From: Macrostomum hystrix
Taxonomy: Eukaryota; Platyhelminthes; Macrostomidae
Direction of reading: 5' to 3'
Assembly (NCBI GenBank): GCA_950097015.1
Contig: CATNEN010000038.1
Coordinates: 806,001-870,000, forward strand
Length of the DNA: 64,000 bases
Part shown: positions 1 through 10,619 of the stretch, piece by piece
Layout: each line of letters opens with the position of its first letter
How positions within the stretch are numbered: position 1 is the first letter of the stretch
Translations under genes and position numbers: made by a program
Notes under the pieces: model-generated
Seen by the model: only the letters and a program-made list of their open reading frames with translations
Told to the model about the DNA's origin: nothing
Databases searched by the model: none

Positions 1-83
1 AACAGAAAGCTGTTACAAAGAGGCTTGCAGCAATAGGTCGTATTCAGGCTTCATCAAAAAGTATAAAAGTGTATTTGTGCGTA

Positions 84-232
84 CCTTCTCACCGCCAGGT
101 AGAATGAGAACCGGCGCAGCGATGGCATAGCAACAATCTCTAGGACCAAATTTCTGCCGATTTTCTGAAGCGGTGAAATCGATTTCACATTTCGAACCGA
201 CTTTAAACCTCCGGTGTGTACCAGCTGGCACA
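84..232 (-). other. possible coding exon, unidentified
   Basis: The minus strand is open through here and reads a plausible globular peptide (K-V-G-S-K-C-E-I-D-F near its start, P-V-L-I-L-P-G-G near its end) followed by a GTACGC donor-like site. I do not recognise the family and cannot place the rest of the gene, which would lie left of the window or among the repeats. It may be chance. Confidence 0.2.
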
Positions 233-254
233 GCCTTCTGCCGACTGGGGCACC

Positions 255-385
255 ATTCACCGACAGGGCAACCTTCCACTGACAGGGCAACCTTCCACTG
301 ACAGGGCAACCTTCCACTGACAGGGCTACCTTCCACTGACAGGGCTACCTTTCACTGACAGGGCAACCTTGCACTGAGAGGGCTA
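255..385. repeat. 20-bp tandem repeat
   Basis: About six copies of a 20-bp unit (ACCTTCCACTGACAGGGCAA with single-base variants such as GGGCTA). The open frames across it on the minus strand follow from the unit and are not judged coding. From 385 to about 725 I see no gene. Confidence 0.9.
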
Positions 386-726
386 CCTTCCAACCACTCA
401 ACTGAACAAAGATTCATATGTAGGCTTCACCTTCTAGCCTTTTGTTGGTGCAAAATTTCAACGCAATGAGGTTAGTAACAGTACGAGTGATGGCATTTGA
501 TGACACAGAACATATGCATCTGTTCCAATTTGCTCATCGTTAACGATTGTGCACACTCGCTTAAATTTAAATTTCTTAGCTTCCGTAGCTTAACAACTGA
601 TATTTAGTAATTGCTCGGCAAGGAAAAGCTTGTATTAAAACAGCCTGCCGAGTGCATCTCACAGCATGTACATTGTGCGAACAAGTGTTCCGTATGACCA
701 GCTACGGCCCTATATGCAAATCCAAC

Positions 727-1002
727 TGCATGTTCTACTTAGCATCTGATACTCTGATGACTCATTTGACAGACTGTGCTGCATGTTCTACTAAGCATCG
801 GATGAGTCATATGACCGACTGTGCTGCATGTTCTACTTAGCATCTGATGAGTCATTTGACAGACTGTGCTGCATGTTCTACTTAGCATCTGATGAGTCAT
901 TTGACAGACTATGCTGCATGTTCTACTTAGCATCTGATGAGTCATTTGACAGACGGCTGCATCTTCTTCTTAGCATCTGATGAGTCATTTGACAGACTGC
1001 GT
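727..1002. repeat. 45-bp tandem repeat
   Basis: About six copies of a 45-bp unit containing GCATCTGATGAGTCATTTGA and a TGCTGCATGTTCTACTTA part. The unit is a multiple of three, so frames stay open on both strands, giving false ORFs. Confidence 0.9.
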
Positions 1003-1067
1003 TCGACTGCGTGCAGTTTTAGCAAAAAGAATCGGTTTGTTTTTCCTGTTCATTCCCGCTACAATCA

Positions 1068-1069
1068 GT

Positions 1070-1109
<40 letters not shown>

Positions 1110-1147
1110 GAAGCTGCAGAAGCAGCAGCAACAGCAGCAGCAGCAGT
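1068..1147. repeat. CAG/AGC trinucleotide tract
   Basis: Interrupted (CAG)n run of about 80 bp, broken by AGAAGCTGCAGAAG. It is not inside a recognised gene. From 1150 to 2300 I see no supported gene or element. Confidence 0.9.
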
Positions 1148-2307
1148 AAGCACACAGAAGCCCATCTAGCTACTGGGGTTGGCCCGTAAATGTGCCTTAG
1201 ATGGTTTCCGGGAATTTCAAGCATTTGCACCAAGCCAAACCCCTCCAGCTCACGAACAGATGAAGAAACAGTCATGTGATTGTTGTAACATTTAGTTCAA
1301 TCATTTTAGATTTTGCTTACCCGGCTTGGCTGAACTTCCTGACCATCGTTGACCTGAAATGTTCTCACCTTGGCCAGCAAGGTTAATGGCCTGGTTGAGT
1401 CCGCTGAAATTGCAGTTTAGAAAGTTAGAAATTCAGTAGCAATGATTGCTTTTGTAGCTTTCTAGCATGTAATTTTGTAAAAAATGCTCGCAAATTACTT
1501 TTGAATTGTGATGTCATTTCAAATAATACATTTAAAACTGAGCACATTCAAAATAGTTATAATGATTGTGAGCACTGAGTACTTACCAATTGTGCAGTTG
1601 AAACACAGCAGGATGATAAATTTAGCAATTAATGTGATACAAAGAAGGCTATGGAATTCTCTGGTGTGACTTATTGGCATGTTTACACAAAAGTTGCAGC
1701 GATTCAACCAGATGAATAGTCAAATAGTCAAATAATCAAAAATCGTCAATCTTTAAAATTCATACAATTTGAAACCCGATATACTCGTAGTTTCAGGTTT
1801 GCCAAGGCTCATAGACTAAAACAGCGGGCACGGAAAGCCGATTTGTGCCCGCTGCCGGGGGGATTTCGTCTATGTCCAAAGCTACGGAAAGCTGTTCGTA
1901 TTGCTGCATTGAAGAGAGACGTGGATGCATCGGACTAGGCTAGTAATGAAGTCGGTGACGGTGACTTATCACATCACGGTATGAGTGAGCCGTGATGCAT
2001 ATCAAGGTACTAATTAAGACTTATTAAAGACTCTGTCTCTGACTGACCCTGCCCTTCCGTTCTCTCTCACAGACCCGCCATAAATCTCTTGTCGTTCAGT
2101 GATTTCTCAAACTTTCAATAAAGAGAGGGGGCAGTGTCTTTAATAATTCGTCCAACTTTCTTAATTATCAATCCCCGCTATATCAAAGTCTAATTTTCTA
2201 TCGTCTGGTTAAGTACGGTCCATTTCAATAAGCCATATATTTTAACAACGCAAAGGAAAGGGACCCTCTCTGCACTGCATGTGGAGAGAACTTAGATAAG
2301 AGAACTT

Positions 2308-2612
2308 TCTTAACTTATTTGCAGTCTTAACTTATTTGCAGTCTTAACTTATTTGCAGTCTTAACTTATTTGCAGTCTTAACTTATTTGCAGTCTTAACT
2401 TATTTGCAGTCTTAACTTATTTGCAGTCTTAACTTATTTGCAGTCTTAACTTATTTGCAGTCTTAACTTATTTGCAGTCTTAACTTATTTGCAGTCTTAA
2501 CTTATTTGCAGTCTTAACTTATTTGCAGTCTTAACTTATTTGCAGTCTTAACTTATTTGCAGTCTTAACTTATTTGCAGTCTTAACTTATTTGCAGTCTT
2601 AACTTATTTGCA
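2308..2612. repeat. 17-bp tandem array just upstream of the retrotransposon ORF
   Basis: About 18 near-perfect copies of AGTCTTAACTTATTTGC. The array stops 15 bases before the ATG of the retrotransposon ORF at 2628 and does not resume beyond the 3' end of that ORF. It may be the 5' untranslated (monomer-type promoter) part of the element, or a target array joined by chance. Confidence 0.9.
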
Positions 2613-2627
2613 CTTCGGTGCAGATAA

Positions 2628-5600
2628 ATGCCGCGACCTCCTCGTGGTCAAGACGGTGAGCCGCGCTTAACTGCTGCGGCGGCCAACAGCGGCAGGACAA
2701 AGCGGGGGCAGCGGAGCGCGCACCGGCGAGTTGAGCGCCGACGCGAGCGAAACCGGCGAGGCCGGCAACGTGGCGCCGCGCGCCGAGCTGCTGCCATGCG
2801 AGTCCATCTGGGTCTTCCGGGCGGCGCCGGAGACCATGAGGCTCAACACTACCGAGCCCCAGCTGTACCACAGGGCACACTTCGAGTCGGGACGCTGAAC
2901 TGCCGCACTCTCAAGGCCGCCTGGCGGAGAGGGTTGCTGGCGAAGCTAGCGCTCGACCTCAGCTGTGATGTCATCGCACTTCAGGAGGTGTCTATCAGAG
3001 CCGAGCCTGGACTTCACTGTGAGGACCTGGGCTCCGGTTGGACACTCTGGTACACCTCAGCGGATCAACGAGGCCGTGGAGGAGTTGGAGCACTGATCGG
3101 CCCGAGACTGCAGCAGAGCTATCGCTGCTCTTCCCTGTCCCCCCGGATGCTTCGGGTAGACGTCCGGCTTCGCGGCCGGAATGCTCGCCTGTTCTGCGTG
3201 TACGCGCCACCTGCCACCCGCCCAGATGAGGCTCAGGACTTCTTCGAGCAGCTCTCTGCGCGCGTGGAGGAGACTTCGCAGCGCGACACGGTGGTCGTAC
3301 TCGGAGACCTAAACGCGGTTCCGCGTAGGTCCGAGCGGTCGCTGTTTGTGACGCCCCGCGAGAACGGCAACACCCAGGCGCTGGAGGACTTCCTGGAGAG
3401 GCAGGATATGGTGTCGGCCAACACCCGCTTCCGCAAGCCACCAAGCAGGCTCGCGACTTTCGTGGGCTGCAAACGGAGGCGGCGGAACACGCGTGGCCGG
3501 TTCGCTACACGGAGGCTAGCACTGATCGACCACGTGCTTCTGCGCTCCCGTGAGCGCCGCCGCGCTGTCAACTGCCGCACTATTACGCCGCTGGCTCTGC
3601 GATCCGATCATCGGCTACTCATCTGTGACCTCGAGCTACGCGATCCGCTCTACCGTCCGCCAAAGCGGCCACCGCGGCGCTACTACCGCGCTCTCAAAGA
3701 CGCCGGAACGCACTGCCACTTCGCTAGCGCCTTCATCACTGCGCTCGGCGGCAAGCGTGGAGGTGCCGAGTACGCGGATGTGAGCGCCGCAGTACGAGCC
3801 GCCGCGGAACAAGCGGTCCCGTTGATGCAACCGGCCCAGCGTGGGCAGCCGGTCTGGCAAGACGACCCCGCGATTCAGCAAGCGAGGGAAGATCTGGAAG
3901 AGCTCCGTCTGAGCAGGCGACCTACTCGCGAGGCGGAGGAGGCTCTGGCGTCTGTCTATCTGCAGCGGCAGCAAGCCGCAGTTGATGAAGTTGTCAGGGC
4001 CGTCTCTGCCGCTGGGCCCGACGCCAGAGGGCGCGTGGCCTGGTCTGCCATTAATGCTCTGACAGGGCGGAAGCGGCGCATCCAACTGAATCTGGCAGGC
4101 GACACTGCAGATGAGCGCAGAAACGAGCTACGCGAATTCTTCGCCGCCATAGTCAACGCGCCGCCACCCCCGCTGCCCAACATCCTGACGCTGCCACCAG
4201 AGACGCCGTTGCCGTCAGAGGACAGTTTTAACGTTGCACCAGTCACCATGGCTGAAGTCTTAATGCTCGCCCAGAAGACGCCGGGCGGCAAGGCGCTGGG
4301 TCCGGACGAGGTGCCCATCGAGGCGCTGCGCATCCACTGTGTGGCCAGTGAGGTCGCCCGTGTGATGAACCGCGTGCTCTCCGGTGAGGTGGCACCCACT
4401 GAGTGGACCATGGCGCACATCATCGCCATTCCAAAGAAGCCGGGCACTACGCGGCTAGACGAGCACCGAGGCATCTGCCTGCAATCCTGTGCTGCGAAGT
4501 TGTTCAACCGGATGCTGCTATCGCGGTTGCAACCCGTGCTGGATCCCTACCTGCGACCTGAGCAGAACGGGTTTCGGCCCCACCGTGGCACAGTGACGCA
4601 GATCCTAGCTCTTCGCCGAATCATCGAGGAGGCGCGCACGCGCCAGTTGGACCTGATCGTTGTCTTCATTGACTTCATGAAGGCTTTCGACTCGGTTGCG
4701 AGGGCTGCGCTCCCACATGTGCTCCGCGCGTACCATGTGCCAGAACAGCTGATCTCCGCCATCATGGCGTTGTACTGTGCTACGAGAGCAGCTGTGATGA
4801 CGCCGGACGGCCTGTCGGACCCCTTCGAGACATCCTCCGGGGTGCTCCAGGGGGACACTCTAGCGCCGTTCCTGTTCGTCCTGGTGCTTGACTGGGTGCT
4901 ACGAACTGCTCTTCCCACCGACGAAGACGGCTTCCTAGTGCGGCGACGCGTGGGTCGACGTCAACCGGAGAAGCGGCTCAGCGTGCTTGGCTACGCCGAT
5001 GACCTCGCCCTGCTGTCCTCGACCGTAGAGGACGCCCAGCGCCAGCTGGATAAGCTGGTTAGCGCTGCAGCGAGCGTCGGCCTGTTGGTCAACACGAAGA
5101 AGACCGTTGTGCTCTGCGTGCCGGGCGACATCGAGGCCGCAATTTTCTGCCGAAGCGCTGACGGGCAGGTAACGGAGCTTCCGCGCTGTCAACAGTTCGT
5201 CTACCTCGGCGGTCTGGTACCTGACGTCCGCGAAGATCTGAGGCGTCGCCGCCGGTACGCTTGGGCTGCCTTTCGTTCTGTGAGGGCGGTCCTGCAGTCC
5301 GAGGCCCTACCTGATCGCCAGAGGGCGGCGCTGTTCCAGGCGGTGGTCGAGACCGTCCTGTTGTACAACGCCGAGACGTGGACGCTGACTGATTCGCTAG
5401 AACAGCAAGTCAACGCGGCGCACGCTGGCCTGCTGCGTGCCGCCTTTAAGATCAGCGACGAGCGGATCACTAACGCGGCACTCTATCGTCGCGCCGGCCT
5501 GGCCCGTCCGAGTGAACTGCTGCGACTTCGGCGACTCCAGCTTGCAGGCCACATCATCCGCGCCGAGTCCTACTGCCCGCAGCCGGTGCAGGAGGTGCTG

Positions 5601-5744
5601 CTGCTAACGCTGCAGGCACCCTACCGGCGCGGCCAGGCCCGAACTCGGCGTTTCGTCGACTGCCTGCTGGCCGATGCTGGCGCCCCGGACACTGCCGGCG
5701 GTGCGGCCTTTGTTCGCGCCCAGGCTCTGAAGCGTGCACTGTGA
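2628..5744 (+). CDS. non-LTR retrotransposon ORF: apurinic-type endonuclease plus reverse transcriptase
   Basis: A single uninterrupted 1038-aa ORF. Residues about 85-330 are an exonuclease-endonuclease-phosphatase domain: an LNCRTLK start, LQEV with the metal-binding Glu, GDLNA, and a terminal SDHRLL. Residues about 520-860 are a reverse transcriptase: PKKPG and NGFRPHRGT blocks, IDFMKAFDSV with the first catalytic Asp, GVLQGDTLAP, and the catalytic LGYADDLALL box. The C-terminal part carries helices usual for such elements and no obvious RNase H. One ORF with this motif set resembles RTE-like and related endonuclease-bearing clades; clade assignment is inference. Codon use is GC-rich, unlike the AT-rich flanks. 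The first Met at 2628 lies just after the 17-bp array. All catalytic motifs are present, so this copy may be recent or still able to move. Confidence 0.93.
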   Translation: MPRPPRGQDGEPRLTAAAANSGRTKRGQRSAHRRVERRRERNRRGRQRGAARRAAAMRVHLGLPGGAGDHEAQHYRAPAVPQGTLRVGTLNCRTLKAAWRRGLLAKLALDLSCDVIALQEVSIRAEPGLHCEDLGSGWTLWYTSADQRGRGGVGALIGPRLQQSYRCSSLSPRMLRVDVRLRGRNARLFCVYAPPATRPDEAQDFFEQLSARVEETSQRDTVVVLGDLNAVPRRSERSLFVTPRENGNTQALEDFLERQDMVSANTRFRKPPSRLATFVGCKRRRRNTRGRFATRRLALIDHVLLRSRERRRAVNCRTITPLALRSDHRLLICDLELRDPLYRPPKRPPRRYYRALKDAGTHCHFASAFITALGGKRGGAEYADVSAAVRAAAEQAVPLMQPAQRGQPVWQDDPAIQQAREDLEELRLSRRPTREAEEALASVYLQRQQAAVDEVVRAVSAAGPDARGRVAWSAINALTGRKRRIQLNLAGDTADERRNELREFFAAIVNAPPPPLPNILTLPPETPLPSEDSFNVAPVTMAEVLMLAQKTPGGKALGPDEVPIEALRIHCVASEVARVMNRVLSGEVAPTEWTMAHIIAIPKKPGTTRLDEHRGICLQSCAAKLFNRMLLSRLQPVLDPYLRPEQNGFRPHRGTVTQILALRRIIEEARTRQLDLIVVFIDFMKAFDSVARAALPHVLRAYHVPEQLISAIMALYCATRAAVMTPDGLSDPFETSSGVLQGDTLAPFLFVLVLDWVLRTALPTDEDGFLVRRRVGRRQPEKRLSVLGYADDLALLSSTVEDAQRQLDKLVSAAASVGLLVNTKKTVVLCVPGDIEAAIFCRSADGQVTELPRCQQFVYLGGLVPDVREDLRRRRRYAWAAFRSVRAVLQSEALPDRQRAALFQAVVETVLLYNAETWTLTDSLEQQVNAAHAGLLRAAFKISDERITNAALYRRAGLARPSELLRLRRLQLAGHIIRAESYCPQPVQEVLLLTLQAPYRRGQARTRRFVDCLLADAGAPDTAGGAAFVRAQALKRAL

Positions 5745-5830
5745 CGCTGCCTTTTCCACCTGACAGCGTACTTTGTTGTTGTTGTTGTTAGATAAGACAA
5801 TCTGAGCTGGGCCATGTACATTAAACAAAA
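5745..5830 (+). mobile_element. probable 3' tail of the retrotransposon, (GTT)n
   Basis: Just after the ORF stop is a short untranslated stretch with a run of GTT triplets (about 5773-5790). Short simple repeats at the 3' end are usual for RTE-like elements. The exact end and any target-site duplication could not be fixed. From about 5900 to 7240 the sequence is AT-rich and I see no gene. Confidence 0.45.
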
Positions 5831-7243
5831 GGGAGGGGCTGGCCCGCTATAGGCCTCCTTCAAGCCACAGACACTCAGGCTGAGAGAACCCCCCACTCGA
5901 TTTTTATCGATCGGGCGGCACAGCCATCCATTCCATCACCGCAAGCGAAAGCGAAAGCTTTGGCCCCAGCTTATGTACATTCAAGCCGAAATAGACAGAA
6001 ATCTCGTCCCCACAAACAAACACTGACAAATGCATGGAGGACTGTAGCCTGTGTACTCTAAGTCAAGCTTCAACTAATGAAATTTCGGTTTCTTTCAATT
6101 CATGTGATGCAAAAAGTTGATCGCAAAAACAGGATGATCTTTCATTAATTACTGCTTACTTCATATTCATACTTCATCAGATAATTAAACTTTCCAAGAC
6201 TACAATTGTCAAGTTGACAATTTGACATGTCATTCTCTTTCAAACATCCATATGCTTCTATTGACACCATTTTAAGTTCAATGCGAAAAAGTGCACTATC
6301 GTAGGGGCAGAAATGGCAAACTTTTTCTCTCATTCGTACACCTGTACAGGTACATATTTTAGTACAGATGGCCAACTACTGAATGTGTGTACAAAGAAAA
6401 TGTAGAAAATTCAATATATAAATTTTTTGCGCACATCTGTTGCGCTTCTAAAAACTGAAGCCGCATTCAAATCGCACACCAAATACGTTCTGTTCTGGCC
6501 ATGCAGTTTTGTACCTAGAAAAATGACTAAAAATTTGCGAAATCACGTTTTTCAGATTTGAGAATTACCCACATCTTCAGTAAACAACATCCAATCAGTC
6601 TGAAATCAACATTGTCGTATAGGTGACACCCAAGAAATTTGGTTGACATGTTTTTAAATGCAATTGAAGTCACATGTCTGTGTCATAGAGGCGTCTAAAA
6701 GTGCACCACTAAGAGTACTTTAAAAGTGCCGACTTTTTCAATCACAGAAGTACAAAAAAATTCTTCACCATCAATTAGTGTGTTGGGGTTACGAGTCTAC
6801 GACCCAGCAAGTCAAAGTAAAAAAACATGCACATTTTTTCAACCTCAAAAACCCGTTTTTTGACCCTTTGACCCAGAAGATGGGTCAGCAAGAAAAAATC
6901 CATATCAAATCATTGTATGCTTCTATAGCCCGCATCGACTGGATAGTCACTTGGCGACACCATAAACTGCCGAGAAAAGCGCCGAGAGACAAATTTTTGT
7001 CATGTCCAAAAATATCATGTTTTTGCCATGCCATGCCATGGCAACGCTTTTAACTTCAGTACATAGACCTAAGTCTTTTACATGTTTTACAAAAAACCGC
7101 AACCAAATCGGTTCAACTGGGCAAAAGCGGCAATCGTTAGAAGTTGAAAAACGTGCTTTCCTATCCCGACACGGTGGTTACATCTTATCAAGATGAGATA
7201 TCGCATCCGATCCGTATCACTCATCCCAAATAGAGCTGAGCAC

Positions 7244-8064
7244 GGATCCTATATACACAGATCCTATATACACAGATCATATATACAAGATCCTATATAC
7301 ACAGATCCTATATACACAGATCCTATATACACAGATCCTATATACACAGATCCTATATACACAGATCCTATATACACAGATCCTATATACACAGATCCTA
7401 TATACACAGATCCTATATACACAGGTCCTATATACACAGATCCTATATACACAGATCCTATATACACAGATCCTATATACACAGATCCTATATACACAGA
7501 TCCTATATACACAGATCCTATATACACAGATCCTATATACACAGATCCTATATACACAGATCCTATATACACAGATCCTATATACACAGATCCTATATAC
7601 ACAGATCCTATATACACAGATCCTATATACACAGATCCTATATACACAGATCCTATACACAGATCCTATATACACAGATCCTATATACACAGATCCTATA
7701 TACACAGATCATATATACACAGATCCTATATACACAGATCCTATATACACAGATCCTATATACACAGGTCCTATATACACAGATCCTATATACACAGATC
7801 CTATATACACAGATCCTATATACACAGATCCTATATACACAGATCCTATATACACAGGTCCTATATACACAGATCCTATATACACAGATCCTATATACAC
7901 AGATCCTATATACACAGATCCTATATACACAGATCCTATATACACAGATCCTATATACACAGATCCTATATACACAGATCCTATATACACAGATCCTATA
8001 TACACAGATCCTATATACACAGATCCTATATACACAGATCCTATATACACAGATCCTATATACA
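7244..8064. repeat. 15-bp tandem array
   Basis: About 54 copies of AGATCCTATATACAC with sparse point variants (AGGTCC, AGATCAT) and one shortened unit near 7655. The unit length is a multiple of three, so it stays open in several frames on both strands (Tyr-Thr-Asp-Pro-Ile type peptides). These are judged artefacts. Confidence 0.95.
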
Positions 8065-8114
8065 TAGGATATAGGTGGACAACCTAAACAAAGTTTTGAA
8101 CGCACATTCTTTTT

Positions 8115-8275
8115 CGGGTGCCCAGCCGCATCGCAAAGGTGAAGCAGGTAGTCCCCGAATATTTAATTGGCTGTACGGAACTAGATAGAGCAATTAAAAA
8201 GCTAAAGATAGGAAAGGCTGCAGGAATTTTAGATGGTATAGCAAATGAGCACATTATCCACGGACAGGAGTAGTA
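8115..8275 (+). pseudogene. reverse-transcriptase fragment of a decayed non-LTR retrotransposon
   Basis: The plus strand encodes a short stretch like the start of a non-LTR RT domain: a helix of A-I-K-K-L-K type followed by G-K-A-A-G and an N-E-H-I motif, which in intact relatives read GKAxGPDGIxxE. The conserved Pro-Asp is disturbed and no further RT blocks are found. It differs from the intact ORF at 2.6-5.7 kb. From about 8300 to 8640 I see no gene. Confidence 0.5.
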
Positions 8276-8739
8276 TCTGCGGCTACTATCTGGGACAAAC
8301 ATTTACGCAGTCGCCGTTTTCCACAATCTGTTAACTATATTATTCCCAAAGAGATCAGGGAAAAGGGTGCTCGCCCCTTCGAAAATCTGTCTCTATATTT
8401 CTTAATTCTTAATTCAAAATTACACAAGTAACTTACGTTTGATACAACTCAGCTTAATGCTACTGAGGTACATGTGGATACTATCCCCTCAGCAGTAAAA
8501 AACAATGTCCCCCATGCCAGCAGAGAACTAATGTCCCCTCAGTAGCAAATAACCAATGTCCCCCCGGCAGTAAATAACCAATGTCCAAGCAGCAGAGAAC
8601 TAATTCCCCCCTAAGGCGCACCCAAGTTATATTCCATCAGCTTACTTTTGCTTCCACTGCCACTAAATAAACTCGATCTACCAAACTAATACTAACTTAG
8701 TTGATTGTCAAAACGACACAAACACACTAATATCACTGA

Positions 8740-8850
8740 TGAGAAGACAGGCGGGATTCTTCCTTTGCAAACACTCATCCCCATTATCGCAGGTGCTCTT
8801 GGTGCTGCAGGAGATGTAGCCTTCAGCTGTGAAGGCTGGCAATGACTAGC
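8740..8850 (+). pseudogene. possible Polinton-like small hydrophobic virion protein remnant
   Basis: The plus strand reads a G-I-L-P start followed by a hydrophobic, Ala/Gly-rich helix. In Polinton/Maverick and adintovirus-like elements a short protein with this pattern lies near the capsid genes. The copy is a fragment broken by stops. The call rests on a short pattern plus the structural-protein remnant 1 kb downstream. Confidence 0.3.
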
Positions 8851-9749
8851 GAGAAAATCGCTAGTGAAAAAGGAGTGACAAACGGAGGAGGAACGGGTCG
8901 TTGTGAATCTGTTGGCTTTCAAGCGATCTTTGATGGGTTTGATTTCTGGAAGTTTTCGTCAACATTTATATAGCGCCTGTCAAGGTATGAAACTTGAGCA
9001 CTAGTAAGTGTGCTTCCGCAATCCAACGATTCACCTGCAAAATTATTAGACATGTTTTAATAACAAAATTTAAATTACAGTTCTTTTTTCGATATTGATC
9101 ATCACAAACTGGTAAGGTTGATTCCACTTTTCGTAGCAAAGATAATCGAATTATTCCTGTGAAATCTTTCTGTTTGAGTTTTCAAATGTTTGACAATCAA
9201 ATGCTTTCTCCTCTTTTCTAGCTCATCTGGTTGGGGTCGAAATTTGGTTTTTGAATTAATCTGTGGATCTCCATAGGTGAACACTCTAATGTTCTGCCAT
9301 TTTTCATTGTATTGGATGAATTTTGCATATTCGGTAGCTACAATTTTAGGGTTATTGGGAAGGCTTTTTTGATTATTAAAACATGCAATAATTTCCTCTT
9401 TGTTCAGTTTGTTTTGAAGTCATGCAATCAGCATTTTATACTCATCTTGAGACAGTGTGGGAGAGTAGAAGCAGAGTGTCATAGTGTAGGAATCCAGGTC
9501 TCAGAAGCATATTATTCCGAAGTAAATACTCTGAATGTCTTTCCACTGACAGATTTTCCTGCAACAACAATGCATCTTAACTGACTCGAGATTGACTCGT
9601 GGACCTGTACATTATTTACACATATGATAGGAAGGTGAAGCTTTACATGATCAACAATTTATCCAGTAAAATTTTAATAATTTTTCTCGGGTGTTAAAAA
9701 TGGAAGCAATTGCTGAAAGGCTAAATAATAAAATTTCTCACTCTGTGGG

Positions 9750-10602
9750 ATGTTTGTTGGAAAATTAGAGCAGCCGATTCATTTGGAACCAGGTGCTAAT
9801 TACCATGTCTATCTTAACGGTTTCACTGGCTGGTCTAACGTTCCCAATGTGACGACGGCAAATAATAAGTTTTATTACAAATGGAAACGTAAAGCAGCTG
9901 AAGCTGTGATATTCCCTGTAAGCACACAGGGCGTGGAAACCTCTAATTATTTCTTGGAAATGTTTTTACAAAGAGAAATCATTTTGAGACACCTGATGCG
10001 AGCAAGCCAGAGAAGAAACTATTCCCTGTTAAATTTTCCTATGATCTCACAGTTATGAGAGTGGTCATGCAGGTTCATAAAGATGCGGAGGTAAATTTTA
10101 TAGAAGACACTTGGTATTGGGAAACGGGATTCGAGAAGAAAGTTTATAAGGCAGAAGCACAGACTGCATCTCCTTCCCCGGGGCCGTTTCGAGGACCCAG
10201 CCAAGTGCAGGCGGTCTGTTCTTAGCACCCAATATCGCAGACATTGTAAAGGGTTTGAATATTCTAATCAGAAGTAATCTTAGTCGTGATTGGGTATTTA
10301 ACGGAAAGCAAACGAATATATTGTATAACATCTCTAACTCTGTTGCTGGTGGACAGATGCTGGTAGAGAAACCAAATCCTATGAAAAGTGTTGTTTTGAG
10401 TAATAAGGAGATTCACGAGATTGTGCTACATTTTGAGACGGAAGATGGTGCTGGCGTAGATTTCAACGGTAAAGAGTTTGTTTTGACGTTGTTCATTGAG
10501 AGAATGGGAAAAATACAATTGCGAAGTTATTGTAGCTGTCATAATCTTTTACAAAGGTTACCTCATACTTTTCAAAACAATGTCTTTGGAGAGCTAGATT
10601 AA
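9750..10602 (+). pseudogene. remnant of a Polinton/adintovirus-like structural (capsid-associated) protein gene
   Basis: Two plus-strand open stretches, 9750-10058 and 10255-10602, resemble the two ends of a protein of unknown exact role that is often found in Polinton/Maverick-type elements and in many invertebrate genomes. The first has the N-terminal pattern of a ligand-like beta strand, a Tyr-x-Val segment and an N-N-K-F-Y-Y block. The second has the C-terminal pattern ending in an isoleucine/glycine/Asp-Phe-x-Gly block and a beta strand. The middle (about 10058-10255) is out of frame with stops, so the gene is broken. No integrase, DNA polymerase B or ATPase is seen nearby, so only a fragment of an element remains. 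Identification is from memory of the family pattern and needs a profile search. Confidence 0.5.
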
Positions 10603-10619
10603 TATTACGAACATTGATA

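Noticed and set aside
7193-8105. Long ORFs of Tyr-Thr-Asp-Pro-Ile and Val-Tyr-Arg-Ile-Cys repeats on both strands
   Set aside because: They follow from a 15-bp DNA repeat open in several frames; no flanking domain or splice context supports coding.
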